Source of the DNA: Pedobacter steynii
Lineage (GTDB): Bacteria; Bacteroidota; Bacteroidia; Sphingobacteriales; Sphingobacteriaceae
Reading direction: 5' to 3'
Assembly (NCBI RefSeq): GCF_001721645.1
Contig: NZ_CP017141.1
Coordinates: 1,488,001-1,552,000 of the forward strand
Length of the DNA: 64,000 nt
In this document: positions 44,475 to 52,740 of the stretch, in pieces
Numbering within the stretch: position 1 is the first letter of the stretch
Layout: every line of letters begins with the position of its first letter
Program-made: the position numbers and the translations under genes
Notes under the pieces: generated by a model
Database searches by the model: none
What the model was told of the DNA's origin: nothing
Seen by the model: the letters and a program-made list of their open reading frames with translations, nothing else

Positions 44475-45218
44475 ATGACAAAAAACATATATTTTGCTTC
44501 TGATTTCCATCTGGGCTCTCCCAGTCATCCTGAAAGCAGAAAGCGTGAAGATCGCATCATTCGCTGGTTGAATGCTATTGAGAGCAGTTGTGCTGAACTT
44601 TTTTTGATGGGTGATATCTTTGATTTCTGGTTTGAATACCGGGAAGTTGTACCTAAAGGATTTGTCCGGTTACAAGGAAAGCTGGCGATGATGAGTGATG
44701 CCGGAATTAAAATTTATTTTTTCAAGGGCAACCATGATATGTGGGTGAATGATTATTTCACCAAGGAGATGGGGATTGAAATCATTAGCGATGAATTGGT
44801 GATAGAAAGGGCAGGTAAGCGTTTTTATCTTCATCATGGAGATGGGCTTGGTCCCGGAGATCAGAAATATAAAGTGTTGAGAAAGATTTTCCGGAATCCG
44901 GTTTGTCAGTGGTTATTTTCTATTATTCCTCCGAGAATAGGTTTGGGAATTGCCAATTGGTGGTCGGGTAGCAGCAGGCTGGCCAATAGTAATGAAGAGG
45001 TTTTTAATGGCATTGAAAATGAATGGCTGGCAATATATGCGAAAGCGCAATTGCAGAAGCAGCACTTCGACTACTTCATTTTCGGACATCGGCACCTGCC
45101 TCTGGATCTTCAGCTGACGGATAAAAGCAGGTATGTAAACATTGGGGAATGGATCAATTTTAATTCTTATGCGGTATTTGACGGCAAAGATTTAACACTG
45201 AACTATTTCGAAAAATAA
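44475..45218 (+). CDS. lpxH: UDP-2,3-diacylglucosamine diphosphatase
   Basis: 247 residues from ATG 44475. Calcineurin-like metal site: 'FASDFHLGSPSH', 'FLMGDIFDFWFEYREV', 'FKGNHDMWVNDYF', 'HHGDGLGPGD' and 'FIFGHRHLPLDLQL'. LpxH removes UMP from UDP-2,3-diacylglucosamine to give lipid X in lipid A synthesis, at the inner face of the membrane. Length (E. coli 240) fits. It stands alone between the ferredoxin reductase and prfA genes. Confidence 0.9.
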   Translation: MTKNIYFASDFHLGSPSHPESRKREDRIIRWLNAIESSCAELFLMGDIFDFWFEYREVVPKGFVRLQGKLAMMSDAGIKIYFFKGNHDMWVNDYFTKEMGIEIISDELVIERAGKRFYLHHGDGLGPGDQKYKVLRKIFRNPVCQWLFSIIPPRIGLGIANWWSGSSRLANSNEEVFNGIENEWLAIYAKAQLQKQHFDYFIFGHRHLPLDLQLTDKSRYVNIGEWINFNSYAVFDGKDLTLNYFEK

Positions 45219-45247
45219 ATTTTTAGTGTCATTAACTGAAAAAGCCG

Positions 45248-45255
45248 TATTTTTG
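45248..45255 (+). promoter_or_regulatory. -7 promoter element of prfA
   Basis: TATTTTTG matches TAnnTTTG exactly, 90 bp before the prfA ATG. The leader between them has no motif I recognise. Confidence 0.5.
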
Positions 45256-45345
45256 CTGCCCAAATAAATCAATTGCCAGGATATACCTCCGCAGGACGGA
45301 TTTTAATTGAAGAGGCAACAAGTTTTAATTTTCTGAAAAAAGAAT

Positions 45346-46419
45346 ATGTTAGAGAAATTAGAAGCAATTAAGCTGCGCTGGGAAGATGTAGAAGAGCAGT
45401 TGAGTAATCCTGATACGATGCAGGATATGAAGCGTTTTGCGGCTTTAAATAAAGAGTATAAAGATTTAGGCAAGATTGTAGATGAATACAAAATCTACAA
45501 GAATGTGATGAGCAATATCGAAGCAAATAAGGAAATCCTTTCTACAGAGAAGGATGCCGAAATGCGCGAAATGGCAAAAGAAGAACTTGATCTGCTGTTG
45601 AAGCAACAGGAAGAAATGGAGGAGAAAGTACGTTTGATGCTGATTCCTGTTGATCCTGAGGACGCTAAAAATGCAGTTTTTGAGATCAGAGGTGGTACAG
45701 GTGGTGATGAAGCCGCATTATTTGCTGGTGATTTATACCGGATGTACAGCCGTTTCTTTGAGCAAAAAGGCTGGAAGGTAGAAACTGTAGATGTGACTGA
45801 AGGTACTGCCGGCGGTTACAAAGAGGTGATCCTGAAGGTGAGCGGAGAAGATGTTTACGGACAATTGAAATATGAATCGGGTGTTCACCGTGTGCAACGT
45901 GTACCGGATACAGAGACCCAGGGGCGTGTGCATACTTCAGCTGCTTCGGTAGCGGTATTACCGGAAGCGGAAGAGATTGACCTTTACATCAATCCTGCTG
46001 ATATCGACTTGCAGACTTCCCGTTCAGGTGGAGCCGGTGGTCAGAATGTGAACAAGGTAGAGACTAAAGTACAGCTGACACACAGACCTTCAGGTATTGT
46101 AGTGGTATGTCAGCAGGAACGTTCGCAGTTAGGAAACAGGGTAATCGCGATGGAGATGTTGCGTAGTAAATTATATGATATCGAGTTGCAGAAGAAAAAT
46201 GGAGACATTGCTGCAAGACGTAAAACGATGGTTTCTACCGGTGACCGTTCAGCTAAGATCAGAACTTATAATTATCCGCAGGGCAGGGTAACAGATCACC
46301 GTATCGGATTGACACTTTATAACCTGAGTGGAGTGATGGACGGTGGTGTTCAGGAGCTGATTGATGCGTTACAGTTTGCAGAAAACGCAGAAAAAATGAA
46401 AGAAGGCTCTGTAGTTTAA
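45346..46419 (+). CDS. prfA: Peptide chain release factor 1
   Basis: 357 residues. The stop-codon recognition tripeptide is P187-D-T189 in '[15 protein letters not shown]', the PxT form that defines RF1 (RF2 has SPF). The peptidyl-tRNA hydrolysis motif GGQ is at 231-233 in '[15 protein letters not shown]'. RF1 ends translation at UAA and UAG on the ribosome. Full length. No prmC methylase is next to it. It is followed by the tRNA-Asp gene with its own promoter. Confidence 0.97.
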   Translation: MLEKLEAIKLRWEDVEEQLSNPDTMQDMKRFAALNKEYKDLGKIVDEYKIYKNVMSNIEANKEILSTEKDAEMREMAKEELDLLLKQQEEMEEKVRLMLIPVDPEDAKNAVFEIRGGTGGDEAALFAGDLYRMYSRFFEQKGWKVETVDVTEGTAGGYKEVILKVSGEDVYGQLKYESGVHRVQRVPDTETQGRVHTSAASVAVLPEAEEIDLYINPADIDLQTSRSGGAGGQNVNKVETKVQLTHRPSGIVVVCQQERSQLGNRVIAMEMLRSKLYDIELQKKNGDIAARRKTMVSTGDRSAKIRTYNYPQGRVTDHRIGLTLYNLSGVMDGGVQELIDALQFAENAEKMKEGSVV

Positions 46420-46445
46420 GGACTTATGATTATTTTAAAAAATAG

Positions 46446-46476
46446 TTTGCGAATATAAATAAAGGCTCTATATTTG
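46446..46476 (+). promoter_or_regulatory. Promoter of the first tRNA-Asp gene
   Basis: TTTG (46446-46449), 19 bp, TATATTTG (46469-46476): a complete Bacteroidota housekeeping promoter with no mismatch, 20 nt before the tRNA 5' end. Confidence 0.85.
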
Positions 46477-46496
46477 CAATCCCGAAAGGGAACAAC

Positions 46497-46570
46497 GGAC
46501 CGGTAGTTCAGCTGGTTAGAATGCCGCCCTGTCACGGCGGAGGTCGCGGGTTCGAGTCCCGTCCGGTCCG
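46497..46570 (+). tRNA. tRNA-Asp(GUC), copy 1
   Basis: 74 nt folding into the cloverleaf: acceptor GGACCGG / CCGGTCC, D-arm around AGCTGGTTA, anticodon stem CCGCC / GGCGG with GTC at 46531-46533, and the T-arm around GGTTCGAGTCC. The discriminator is G46570. The 3' CCA is not encoded (CAA follows). It has its own promoter and terminator. The gene is identical in sequence to the copy at 48060. Confidence 0.97.
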
Positions 46571-46571
46571 C

Positions 46572-46606
46572 AAAAGCCTTAACTTAAATAGTTAAGGCTT
46601 TTTTTA
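46572..46606 (+). terminator. Terminator of tRNA-Asp copy 1
   Basis: Stem AAAAGCCTTAACT / AGTTAAGGCTTTT with a 5-nt loop and T-run. It also faces the stop of the dipeptidase gene at 46636. Confidence 0.93.
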
Positions 46607-46635
46607 TATACATTATTGCCAGCCTGGTGCTTCCC

Positions 46636-47778
46636 TTATTTACTTACATTTTCTGCAAAGATTCTTAGGAAATTCCCTCCGAATATTTTTCCTATGGCCT
46701 CCTCTTTATAGCCCAATTTGCGTAACTCGACGGCTATCTTGGGATAGTCAGTTACAGAATCCAGGCCAATAGGATAAGATTCAGACCCGTCAAAATCAGA
46801 GCCGATGCCTACATGATCGATTCCTGCTATTTTCACCATATGGTCAATATGCTGGATCAGCATGCTCAGTGGCGGGCGCATTTTGTCGGATTCTGCTTTA
46901 TACAATTCATTTAGCTTCATTGGTGCATAAGGACCATAAAGCTTATTGAGCGAATCCAGGTCTTTTGCGTGATTAATAAGGAAGAGCTGTTCTTTAGCGT
47001 CATAATCCGGATCAATGAACCCACTATAAAAATTAACAAACGCTACACCCCCATTTTTTGCCAATGCTTTGAGTTGTTCATCTTTGAGATTACGTCGATG
47101 GGGGTTAAGGCTATAAGCAGAGCTATGAGAAGCGATAACCGGCTTGCTGGTTGTGGCCAATACATCATTAAATGTAGCTTCACCAACATGTGAAATATCG
47201 ACCATCACGCCCAGAGTATTCATCCGGCGAACGATCTGCCTGCCTTTATCATTTAAGCCCGGGTGTTTCAACTTTCCGGTAGCTTCATCACGTGCTGAGG
47301 TGGCCCATGGAGTGCTGTTGTTCCAGGTCAAAGTTAAATATCGCATACCGCGTTTAGCCAAACTATCGAGGTAATCCATGCGGTCTTCAATCATATGGCC
47401 GCCTTCAATACCTATCATAGCAGCGAAGCGACCTTGTTTATAGGCTTGTTTTAACTCGGCTGCGCTATTTACCAATACCATTTTTTTAGGATTGCGTTTA
47501 ATGAGCGCATATAAGGAGTCTATTTCTTCATTAGCCCGGGCAAAAGCCTGTCCGTCGCCGAGGGTTTCATCACACCAGATAGAAAATACCTGCGCATCTA
47601 GGCCACCTTTGGCAGCTCTTATCAGATCGAAATTACCTATACTCTGTAGTTTGCCCAGGTCGGCTTTAGTGAAAAGTTGTGAAGAGAGTACGTCATTATG
47701 GGTATCAACAAGGAGATGCTTTTGCGCCTGCGTTTTAAGCACTACAAGCAGGAGTAATGAAAATAGGAGTGATTTCAT
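46636..47778 (-). CDS. Membrane dipeptidase (peptidase family M19), exported
   Basis: 380 residues with a signal peptide (about 1-18, 'LLLLVVLKTQAQ'). M19 landmarks: 'LLVDTHNDVLSSQL' (metal-binding HxD), 'AAMIGIEGGHMIEDRMDYLD', 'RYLTLTWNNSTPWATSA', 'VMVDISHVGEATFNDVL', 'PVIASHSSAYSLNPHRRNL' and 'HVGIGSDFDGSESYPIGLD'. Zinc-dependent hydrolysis of dipeptides, often those with a C-terminal D-residue. Length is typical. The gene sits between the two identical tRNA-Asp genes. Confidence 0.92.
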   Translation of the reverse strand: MKSLLFSLLLLVVLKTQAQKHLLVDTHNDVLSSQLFTKADLGKLQSIGNFDLIRAAKGGLDAQVFSIWCDETLGDGQAFARANEEIDSLYALIKRNPKKMVLVNSAAELKQAYKQGRFAAMIGIEGGHMIEDRMDYLDSLAKRGMRYLTLTWNNSTPWATSARDEATGKLKHPGLNDKGRQIVRRMNTLGVMVDISHVGEATFNDVLATTSKPVIASHSSAYSLNPHRRNLKDEQLKALAKNGGVAFVNFYSGFIDPDYDAKEQLFLINHAKDLDSLNKLYGPYAPMKLNELYKAESDKMRPPLSMLIQHIDHMVKIAGIDHVGIGSDFDGSESYPIGLDSVTDYPKIAVELRKLGYKEEAIGKIFGGNFLRIFAENVSK

Positions 47779-48001
47779 ATCGTTATGTTTTACCGGGGGT
47801 TATTGGCTTTAGAAATGATGATTTATCGAATATACAGAATTGGGACTGTTTTATGGAAAGGTGATGAGCCCATTCCAGTGTTAATTGTGTAAAGGAAACG
47901 TTTTATTTTTTTTGGATTAAAAAATAGTGGCTCAGCTTCAATGGATTAGAGCCGAAATTTCAAATCTGTGAATTTTTAAGATGGTTTTTAATTAAATAAC
48001 G

Positions 48002-48009
48002 TATATTTG
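48002..48009 (+). promoter_or_regulatory. -7 element of the second tRNA-Asp gene
   Basis: TATATTTG, followed by CAATCCCGAAAG; the 20 bases 48002-48021 are identical to 46469-46488 before copy 1. No TTTG is at the -33 position here, so this promoter looks weaker. The distance to the tRNA is 50 nt instead of 20. Confidence 0.6.
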
Positions 48010-48059
48010 CAATCCCGAAAGCAACCAAGCATACTTTATGTTAAGTAGCAGCAGGGTTT

Positions 48060-48133
48060 GGACCGGTAGTTCAGCTGGTTAGAATGCCGCCCTGTCACGG
48101 CGGAGGTCGCGGGTTCGAGTCCCGTCCGGTCCG
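48060..48133 (+). tRNA. tRNA-Asp(GUC), copy 2
   Basis: Identical to copy 1 over all 74 nt, including the acceptor pair, GTC anticodon (48094-48096) and discriminator G. CCA is not encoded. It has a separate terminator of different sequence, and a longer leader that shares only its first 20 bases with copy 1. Confidence 0.97.
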
Positions 48134-48135
48134 CA

Positions 48136-48176
48136 AAAAGCGAAAATTTATTCAAATTGAATAGATTTTCGCTTTT
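48136..48176 (+). terminator. Terminator of tRNA-Asp copy 2
   Basis: Stem AAAAGCGAAAAT / ATTTTCGCTTTT with an inner ATTCAA / TTGAAT pairing. Followed by CTGTTT, so the T-tail is weak. It differs wholly from the terminator of copy 1. Confidence 0.75.
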
Positions 48177-48181
48177 CTGTT

Positions 48182-48328
48182 TTATATCTGTGTATACTGA
48201 TCATAATCTGTTAAGTTCTGGTTGAAATGTTTCGGATTTAAATCGCGGATGAGGATACTATCCTGTGCTTTACCAATAAAGGAAAGAGATGTTAAACACA
48301 GAATAAATGCAATTAGATCTCTTTTCGT
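48182..48328 (-). pseudogene. 5' fragment of a secreted-protein gene, ending at the tRNA terminator
   Basis: On the minus strand a 48-codon frame reads 'KRDLIAFILCLTSLSFIGKA', then 'QDSILIRDLNPKHF' and 'NQNLTDYDQYTQI', then TAA, 6 nt from the tRNA-Asp terminator. The first part is a typical Bacteroidota signal peptide with cleavage before Q. The codon at the expected start is ACG (48328-48326), one base from ATG. The frame stays open for about 20 further codons upstream without a start. I read it as the truncated 5' end of a decayed gene. The parent family is unknown. It may instead be a chance frame. Confidence 0.45.
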
Positions 48329-48689
48329 AATTCGTGTTTTATGGTTAGTAATATGGTTTTTTACGGTAAATGATTTGGCACCGAATAAAACGGATGACTA
48401 AATAAGGGAGAATATATTAATAAGTATAACAATACAGGTTTTTAATTCAGCAATATACTTATCGAGCTATGTCCATCTCCGTACGGTTTTTTTTAAACGC
48501 CATCAATATTAGCGTTGCTACAGCATCAGAACAAAGAAGTGTTTTCACTGGTAGTACGTGTATAGCATTTTAATAAAGCATCCCCTTTCTGGATTATAAA
48601 TATTGATATAAAATGAATTATATTAGTACTGTGCTCATTCTGCATTTTTAGTAAAGCCTTTTTTGTTTTAATCTTATCTACAGGATATT
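48329..48689. other. AT-rich non-coding region before the small secreted protein gene
   Basis: About 360 bp. It has a 34-codon frame beginning near 48470 (MSISVRFFLNA...) and scattered minus-strand frames ('SDAVATLILMAFKKNRTEM'), none with a convincing start, promoter or full length. They may be more gene debris. No repeats or RNA structures stood out. Confidence 0.35.
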
Positions 48690-48989
48690 ATGAAAACACT
48701 ACGCTCTTCTCTCGTCAAGATACTTCTGGTTCTACTTCTAGGTCAATATCCCTTGCCCGGCATGGGACAGGGAAGCTTTAGGCCACGTCCTTTACCGCAT
48801 GCACGTGTAAGGGAGATAGAACGGATTAAAAAAGAATCCCATTCGACCTCAGCAAAGCAAAGAGAAGCAGAACGAATAGAAGCAGAACGAATAGAACGGG
48901 AGCATAAAATCAAAAAGGAAACGGCTCTTAAGGGAGAATCTTTGAGAAGAAAAAACCCTGTAATAAAATCAGTAGATACTAAACAATAA
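48690..48989 (+). CDS. Small secreted charged protein
   Basis: 99 residues: signal peptide to about 28 ('LLVLLLGQYPLPGMGQ'), then a basic segment and a Glu/Arg/Lys-rich helix with a repeated heptad-like unit ('REAERIEAERIEREHKIKKE', residues about 58-78). No known domain. It precedes the LytTR gene by 105 bp on the same strand. The low-complexity helix suggests a structural or binding role, but nothing more can be said. Confidence 0.55.
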   Translation: MKTLRSSLVKILLVLLLGQYPLPGMGQGSFRPRPLPHARVREIERIKKESHSTSAKQREAERIEAERIEREHKIKKETALKGESLRRKNPVIKSVDTKQ

Positions 48990-49094
48990 TTTTATATTTT
49001 TAATCCATCTTCTGACATTATTTTTGACTTCGTTCTTAGTGGTCAATTTATCAGGAATCGGGAGGCAGTTTAACTGGAATGTACAATTTATTAA

Positions 49095-49835
49095 ATGGGA
49101 AAATTAAACCCTTTGATCAGGCATCATTTACTTGTTGGGACTTTCATCAGTATTTGGCTTTTTATTTTTGCTTTTTTTATAAGGCCATTTGATGATGGAA
49201 CAATAAGCTTTAAAACGTGGTCTATTATCAGTGTTGGGTTTAGCCTAATTGCATTTTTATGCTATGGGTTACTTGCTATAATTCAAAAAAGCATTTATCA
49301 AAAGCTCTCAAAATGGAATATTGGTCTTGAAATCATTAGCCTTGTCTTTTTTCAATTGCTTTTTTCTGCAGGTACCTATTACTTTTACAAAAGTCCGATC
49401 CTAAATGGGGGATATAATCTTATTAATTTTTTGACGATAATAATCCTTAGATCAGCTTTGATATCAACTCCGATATTAGTTTTGGCAAGGATATATATGG
49501 TTAAATTAATTCCGCCCAAAGACGATAACATCATTATTAGAGGAGAAAACAAATTGGATATTTTAAAAATAAAGATAAGTGACCTGGTCTGCGTTTCTAA
49601 TGCACAGAATTATGTAGAGATTTTCTTTATGGATGCGAACCAGATAAAAACAAAATTAATCCGCAGCACGCTAAAAAAAATTCAGAATGATTTTGACTTT
49701 TTAATTCAGATCCATCGTTCTCATTTGATAAACCCATCACATTTTAAGAGCTGGAAAAATCAAGATACCATTTCTCTAACCCAGATTGAACTTCCCGTTT
49801 CCAAAAATTATAAAGAACACTTGCTGTCCTTATAA
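49095..49835 (+). CDS. Membrane-bound LytTR DNA-binding regulator
   Basis: 246 residues. Four membrane helices in the first 135 residues ('LLVGTFISIWLFIFAFFI', 'SIISVGFSLIAFLCYGLLAI', 'ISLVFFQLLFSAGTYYF', 'LTIIILRSALISTPILVLA') and a LytTR domain at about 145-245, with 'ISDLVCVSNAQNYVEIFF' and 'FLIQIHRSHLINPSHFKSW'. There is no response-regulator receiver domain, so the sensing part would be the membrane helices. This layout is frequent in Bacteroidota. It is followed after 102 bp by an amidohydrolase gene, which it may control. Codon use is notably AT-rich. Confidence 0.85.
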   Translation: MGKLNPLIRHHLLVGTFISIWLFIFAFFIRPFDDGTISFKTWSIISVGFSLIAFLCYGLLAIIQKSIYQKLSKWNIGLEIISLVFFQLLFSAGTYYFYKSPILNGGYNLINFLTIIILRSALISTPILVLARIYMVKLIPPKDDNIIIRGENKLDILKIKISDLVCVSNAQNYVEIFFMDANQIKTKLIRSTLKKIQNDFDFLIQIHRSHLINPSHFKSWKNQDTISLTQIELPVSKNYKEHLLSL

Positions 49836-49937
49836 TTTTCGTACCTAAAACCACATACTCCATACCTAATCTCCCGTTTTACGCTATATAGCGATGAATT
49901 TGCATTTATTTGCCTCTTAAATAAAAACAGATAATCT

Positions 49938-51458
49938 ATGAGAAAACTATGGTTTAAGAGAGTTCTATATGCAGCTGTAATATTATCAGTCCTTTTTATT
50001 GGTATTTTTATATGGGCAAACAATGAATTAAATAAAGTCCTGGGCAAATCCACCAAAGTCATCAATATATCTTCGATTGTAAAGCCGTCTGGAACAATTC
50101 AGATAAAAAACACCAATGTACTCTCGGAAGACTGCAGCTATTTTATAAAAAATCAAGATGTAATTATAAGAGATGGCGTAATCATACAATTAGGCCAAAA
50201 TCAACTATTGGATAGCACAGCAACAATAATTGATGGCACAAACAGATACCTGATTCCAGGGCTCGTAGACAGCCATGTTCATTTAAAAGAAAGCAGGAAT
50301 GATTTATTTTTATATTTAGCTAATGGTATCACTTATATCAGAGAAATGGCCGGAAGGCCTATCGCCCTGGATTGGAGAAAGTCAATAGAAAAAAACGGTG
50401 TTGGCCCAAGAATGTTTATTGCCTCACCACCCATATTTAGCGAGAGTGGATTCACAGGTTATTATTACAGTTGGACAAGGCAATCCATCAATTATTCGAC
50501 TAAAACTGATGCAGAAAAAGGAATAAAAAAGATTAAGGAAAAAGGCTATGATGCAGTTAAGATGTATGGTTTTGTAAATCCCGAAATGTTTAAAACCACA
50601 ATAGGAATTGCTAAAGAAAACCAAATCCCTGTTATTGGTCATATCCCTTTAGTTAATTTAGAAACTTTTTATCGATCAGGTCAAAAAGAAGTTGCCCATA
50701 TTGAGGAAATAACGGTAAAAACTATTGATGAATTTGGAAAACCAATATCCAAAAACCAAAAAGAATATCTCAAATTTTTAGAAGTACGTTCAGACCAGAT
50801 TGCAAAAAAACTAAAAGAGAATAATATCAGTGTCACTTCAACTGTCTGGTTATGTGAAAGTTTTTTAGATCAGAGATTTAACTTAAAGTCTAAGCTTAAA
50901 GAAATAGAACTGAAATATGTTAATCCAAAAGTTATTGAAGGAACTCCACTTTACAAATTGGGCTGGCTTCCCGGTAAAAATGGATATGAGTATGATGGGA
51001 AAGAAAATCCTGACGCAAGAAAATTATCGTTGCGTTACTGGCAAACTTATGCTTCAGCTATTCACATGATGACCAAAGCACTGGTTGATAATAAGGTAAC
51101 AATTATGGCTGGAACCGATGCGAATGTAGCCACTGTTGTCCCTGGTTTTTCTCTTCATAACGAATTAGAATCCTTATCTAAATCCGGAATGACAAATTCA
51201 CAGACACTCTATTCAGCAACCGTTGCCCCGGGTAATTGGATGAAAAGTAATACCGGGAAAATAAAAACTGGATATCGTTCAGATTTGGTGCTCCTTACAA
51301 AAAATCCATTGAAGGACATTAAAAACACAAAGAGTATAGAGTATGTTTTTTTCGAAAAATATATGATTAGTAAGATCCAAATCAAAACTATATTGAAAGC
51401 TATAGCAGATGCAAACAATGAAAACAGAAATATAAAGATTGACGAATACTTACAATGA
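49938..51458 (+). CDS. Exported or membrane-anchored amidohydrolase
   Basis: 506 residues with one N-terminal membrane helix (about 8-27, 'VLYAAVILSVLFIGIFIWA'), likely an anchor or signal. Amidohydrolase-superfamily metal site: 'LIPGLVDSHVHLKESRND' (HxH), 'YDAVKMYGFVNP' (with the Lys), 'IPVIGHIPL' and 'KEVAHIEEI' (His ligands), 'VTIMAGTDANVATVVPGF' (Asp). C-terminal 'GNWMKSNTGKIKTGYRSDLVLLTKNP' is the usual composite beta domain. Hydrolyses an amide, imide or similar bond; substrate not known. It is AT-rich compared with the core genes and ends near a 3' region with tRNA-like pieces. Confidence 0.85.
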   Translation: MRKLWFKRVLYAAVILSVLFIGIFIWANNELNKVLGKSTKVINISSIVKPSGTIQIKNTNVLSEDCSYFIKNQDVIIRDGVIIQLGQNQLLDSTATIIDGTNRYLIPGLVDSHVHLKESRNDLFLYLANGITYIREMAGRPIALDWRKSIEKNGVGPRMFIASPPIFSESGFTGYYYSWTRQSINYSTKTDAEKGIKKIKEKGYDAVKMYGFVNPEMFKTTIGIAKENQIPVIGHIPLVNLETFYRSGQKEVAHIEEITVKTIDEFGKPISKNQKEYLKFLEVRSDQIAKKLKENNISVTSTVWLCESFLDQRFNLKSKLKEIELKYVNPKVIEGTPLYKLGWLPGKNGYEYDGKENPDARKLSLRYWQTYASAIHMMTKALVDNKVTIMAGTDANVATVVPGFSLHNELESLSKSGMTNSQTLYSATVAPGNWMKSNTGKIKTGYRSDLVLLTKNPLKDIKNTKSIEYVFFEKYMISKIQIKTILKAIADANNENRNIKIDEYLQ

Positions 51459-51758
51459 GCCATCTCTCGTAGTTAGGCATTCAGTTGTCTTCCCGATACA
51501 TATTTTGTGTTGGAGTGTTTGGTGAAAGGTGTTCGATAAAATCCCGTCCGCTATTCTTTTGAGTAAAAAACTCATTTTCGGTCCCTTACTTTTCCCTTTT
51601 TTTACCTGAGAAATTTTTAAGAGTGATTTAGGTATTTGCTTTAATTATCTCTGTTTCAATGCTTTGTTTTATTTTTTTGATCATTTAATAATAATAAAAG
51701 AGGGGCTATGGGTTCGATTGTAGGTCCGCTCAGCCCGCAAATTTTAAATCAAAACATT
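51459..51758. other. Non-coding stretch with sequences resembling the 3' end of tRNA-Asp
   Basis: Two partial matches to the tRNA-Asp 3' half are visible. At 51531-51551: GTTCGA, then 5 bases, then TCCCGTCCGC. At 51710-51729: GGGTTCGA, then 5 bases, then GGTCCGC. In the intact tRNA these blocks are GGGTTCGA, GTCCCGTCC and GGTCCGC in that order. They could be degraded attachment or recombination sites, but each match is short. No complete tRNA can be folded here, and no coding frame is convincing. Confidence 0.3.
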
Positions 51759-51793
51759 GAAAAGCCTGCATCATACGATAGCAGGCTTTTTTG
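51759..51793 (+). terminator. Terminator-like hairpin in an intergenic region
   Basis: Perfect stem AAAAGCCTGC / GCAGGCTTTT with an 11-nt loop and following T. The placement after tRNA-like sequence resembles the end of a tRNA unit. By symmetry it can also serve the minus-strand gene ending at 51842. Confidence 0.8.
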
Positions 51794-51841
51794 TATAGGA
51801 GTTTTTTTGGGGCAATATGGGTGCATGTTTTACTTTGCTGT

Positions 51842-52630
51842 TTACGGAATTGATGCTTCAGCTTTTTCAGTCCATCGATATTTATTGGCATATTTCTGAT
51901 CGTCTTTTACCGTTTTATACTTAATGTTTTCTCTGTTAGCTACCAGGTAATATTGAATTAAATCGTGATATTGTTCATTGGAATAAAAAACGAGTGTATT
52001 GTTTTTATCCCAAGTCCCATACAGGATATAATCAGAGCTATTATCTGCTATGAAATAATTTCCATATTTCGGGATTCCTCCTCCTTTAAGGATTACAGAA
52101 ATATGGATGAAGCCTGGAGTATCTTTTACATACCTATATGCAACTAATTCATGTTTTCTATCGGGAGAGGTTTCCCGATGTTCAATTTGTAAATGATAAT
52201 CGGATCCGGTATAATCTAAAGGGGAAACCTTTACAGAGATATTATTTATCTTTGTATCTGTAATTTTTATTCTCTCCCCTGATCTTAGGAAAGGTATTAT
52301 ATCCACTTTTGCGGATATAGTTTTGTTATCAATCCACTTTGTATAAATAAGGGTGTTCGGAAGAGAGGATGATCGTAAATCCTTCGTGGTATCAACTGTT
52401 TTTAACACCGCAGTTCCTGCCTGACCGGATCCAAAGGCGCCTTGGTCAATGCTGTAATTAATTAAAATCATAGAACTATCGGGGGAAAGCTCTCTGTAAT
52501 TCTCGATAAAATCCTGATCAACCATAAATATACTTTCGTTTCTGTCATATAGGGTACAGGAAGGAAAACATATTAGTATTATGTAGGTAGTTTTCAAGTT
52601 TAGGAATAAACATCCTCGACTATACTTCAT
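51842..52630 (-). CDS. Lipoprotein-like protein of unknown function
   Basis: 262 residues from ATG 52630-52628; the frame is open to an earlier ATG at 52678, but residues from the internal Met give a basic start and a hydrophobic stretch 'TYIILICFPSCTLY', with a lipobox-like 'FPSC'. The mature part is beta-rich and polar ('DSSMILINYSIDQGAFGSG', 'TISAKVDIIPFLRSGERI', 'GTWDKNNTLVFYSNEQYHDL'). I do not recognise a family. It stands alone at the edge of the AT-rich region. Function unknown. Confidence 0.6.
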   Translation of the reverse strand: MKYSRGCLFLNLKTTYIILICFPSCTLYDRNESIFMVDQDFIENYRELSPDSSMILINYSIDQGAFGSGQAGTAVLKTVDTTKDLRSSSLPNTLIYTKWIDNKTISAKVDIIPFLRSGERIKITDTKINNISVKVSPLDYTGSDYHLQIEHRETSPDRKHELVAYRYVKDTPGFIHISVILKGGGIPKYGNYFIADNSSDYILYGTWDKNNTLVFYSNEQYHDLIQYYLVANRENIKYKTVKDDQKYANKYRWTEKAEASIP

Positions 52631-52740
52631 ATTCCAATGATAAGAATTGCTTGATACATGACGGTTTGCTCCATTCAAAATATGATGTTTTTCGCCGAGC
52701 AGGGGGCAAAATCATACGCATATTTACAAGCATCATATCT

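Noticed and set aside
51464..51590. Minus-strand frame of about 41 codons (MSFLLKRIADGIL...), considered as an integrase remnant
   Set aside because: No integrase motif (R-H-R-Y box) is visible and the product has no recognisable family.
51708..51899. Plus-strand 63-codon frame over the tRNA-like piece and terminator
   Set aside because: It crosses a strong terminator hairpin and enters the end of the opposite-strand lipoprotein gene; no signal supports it.
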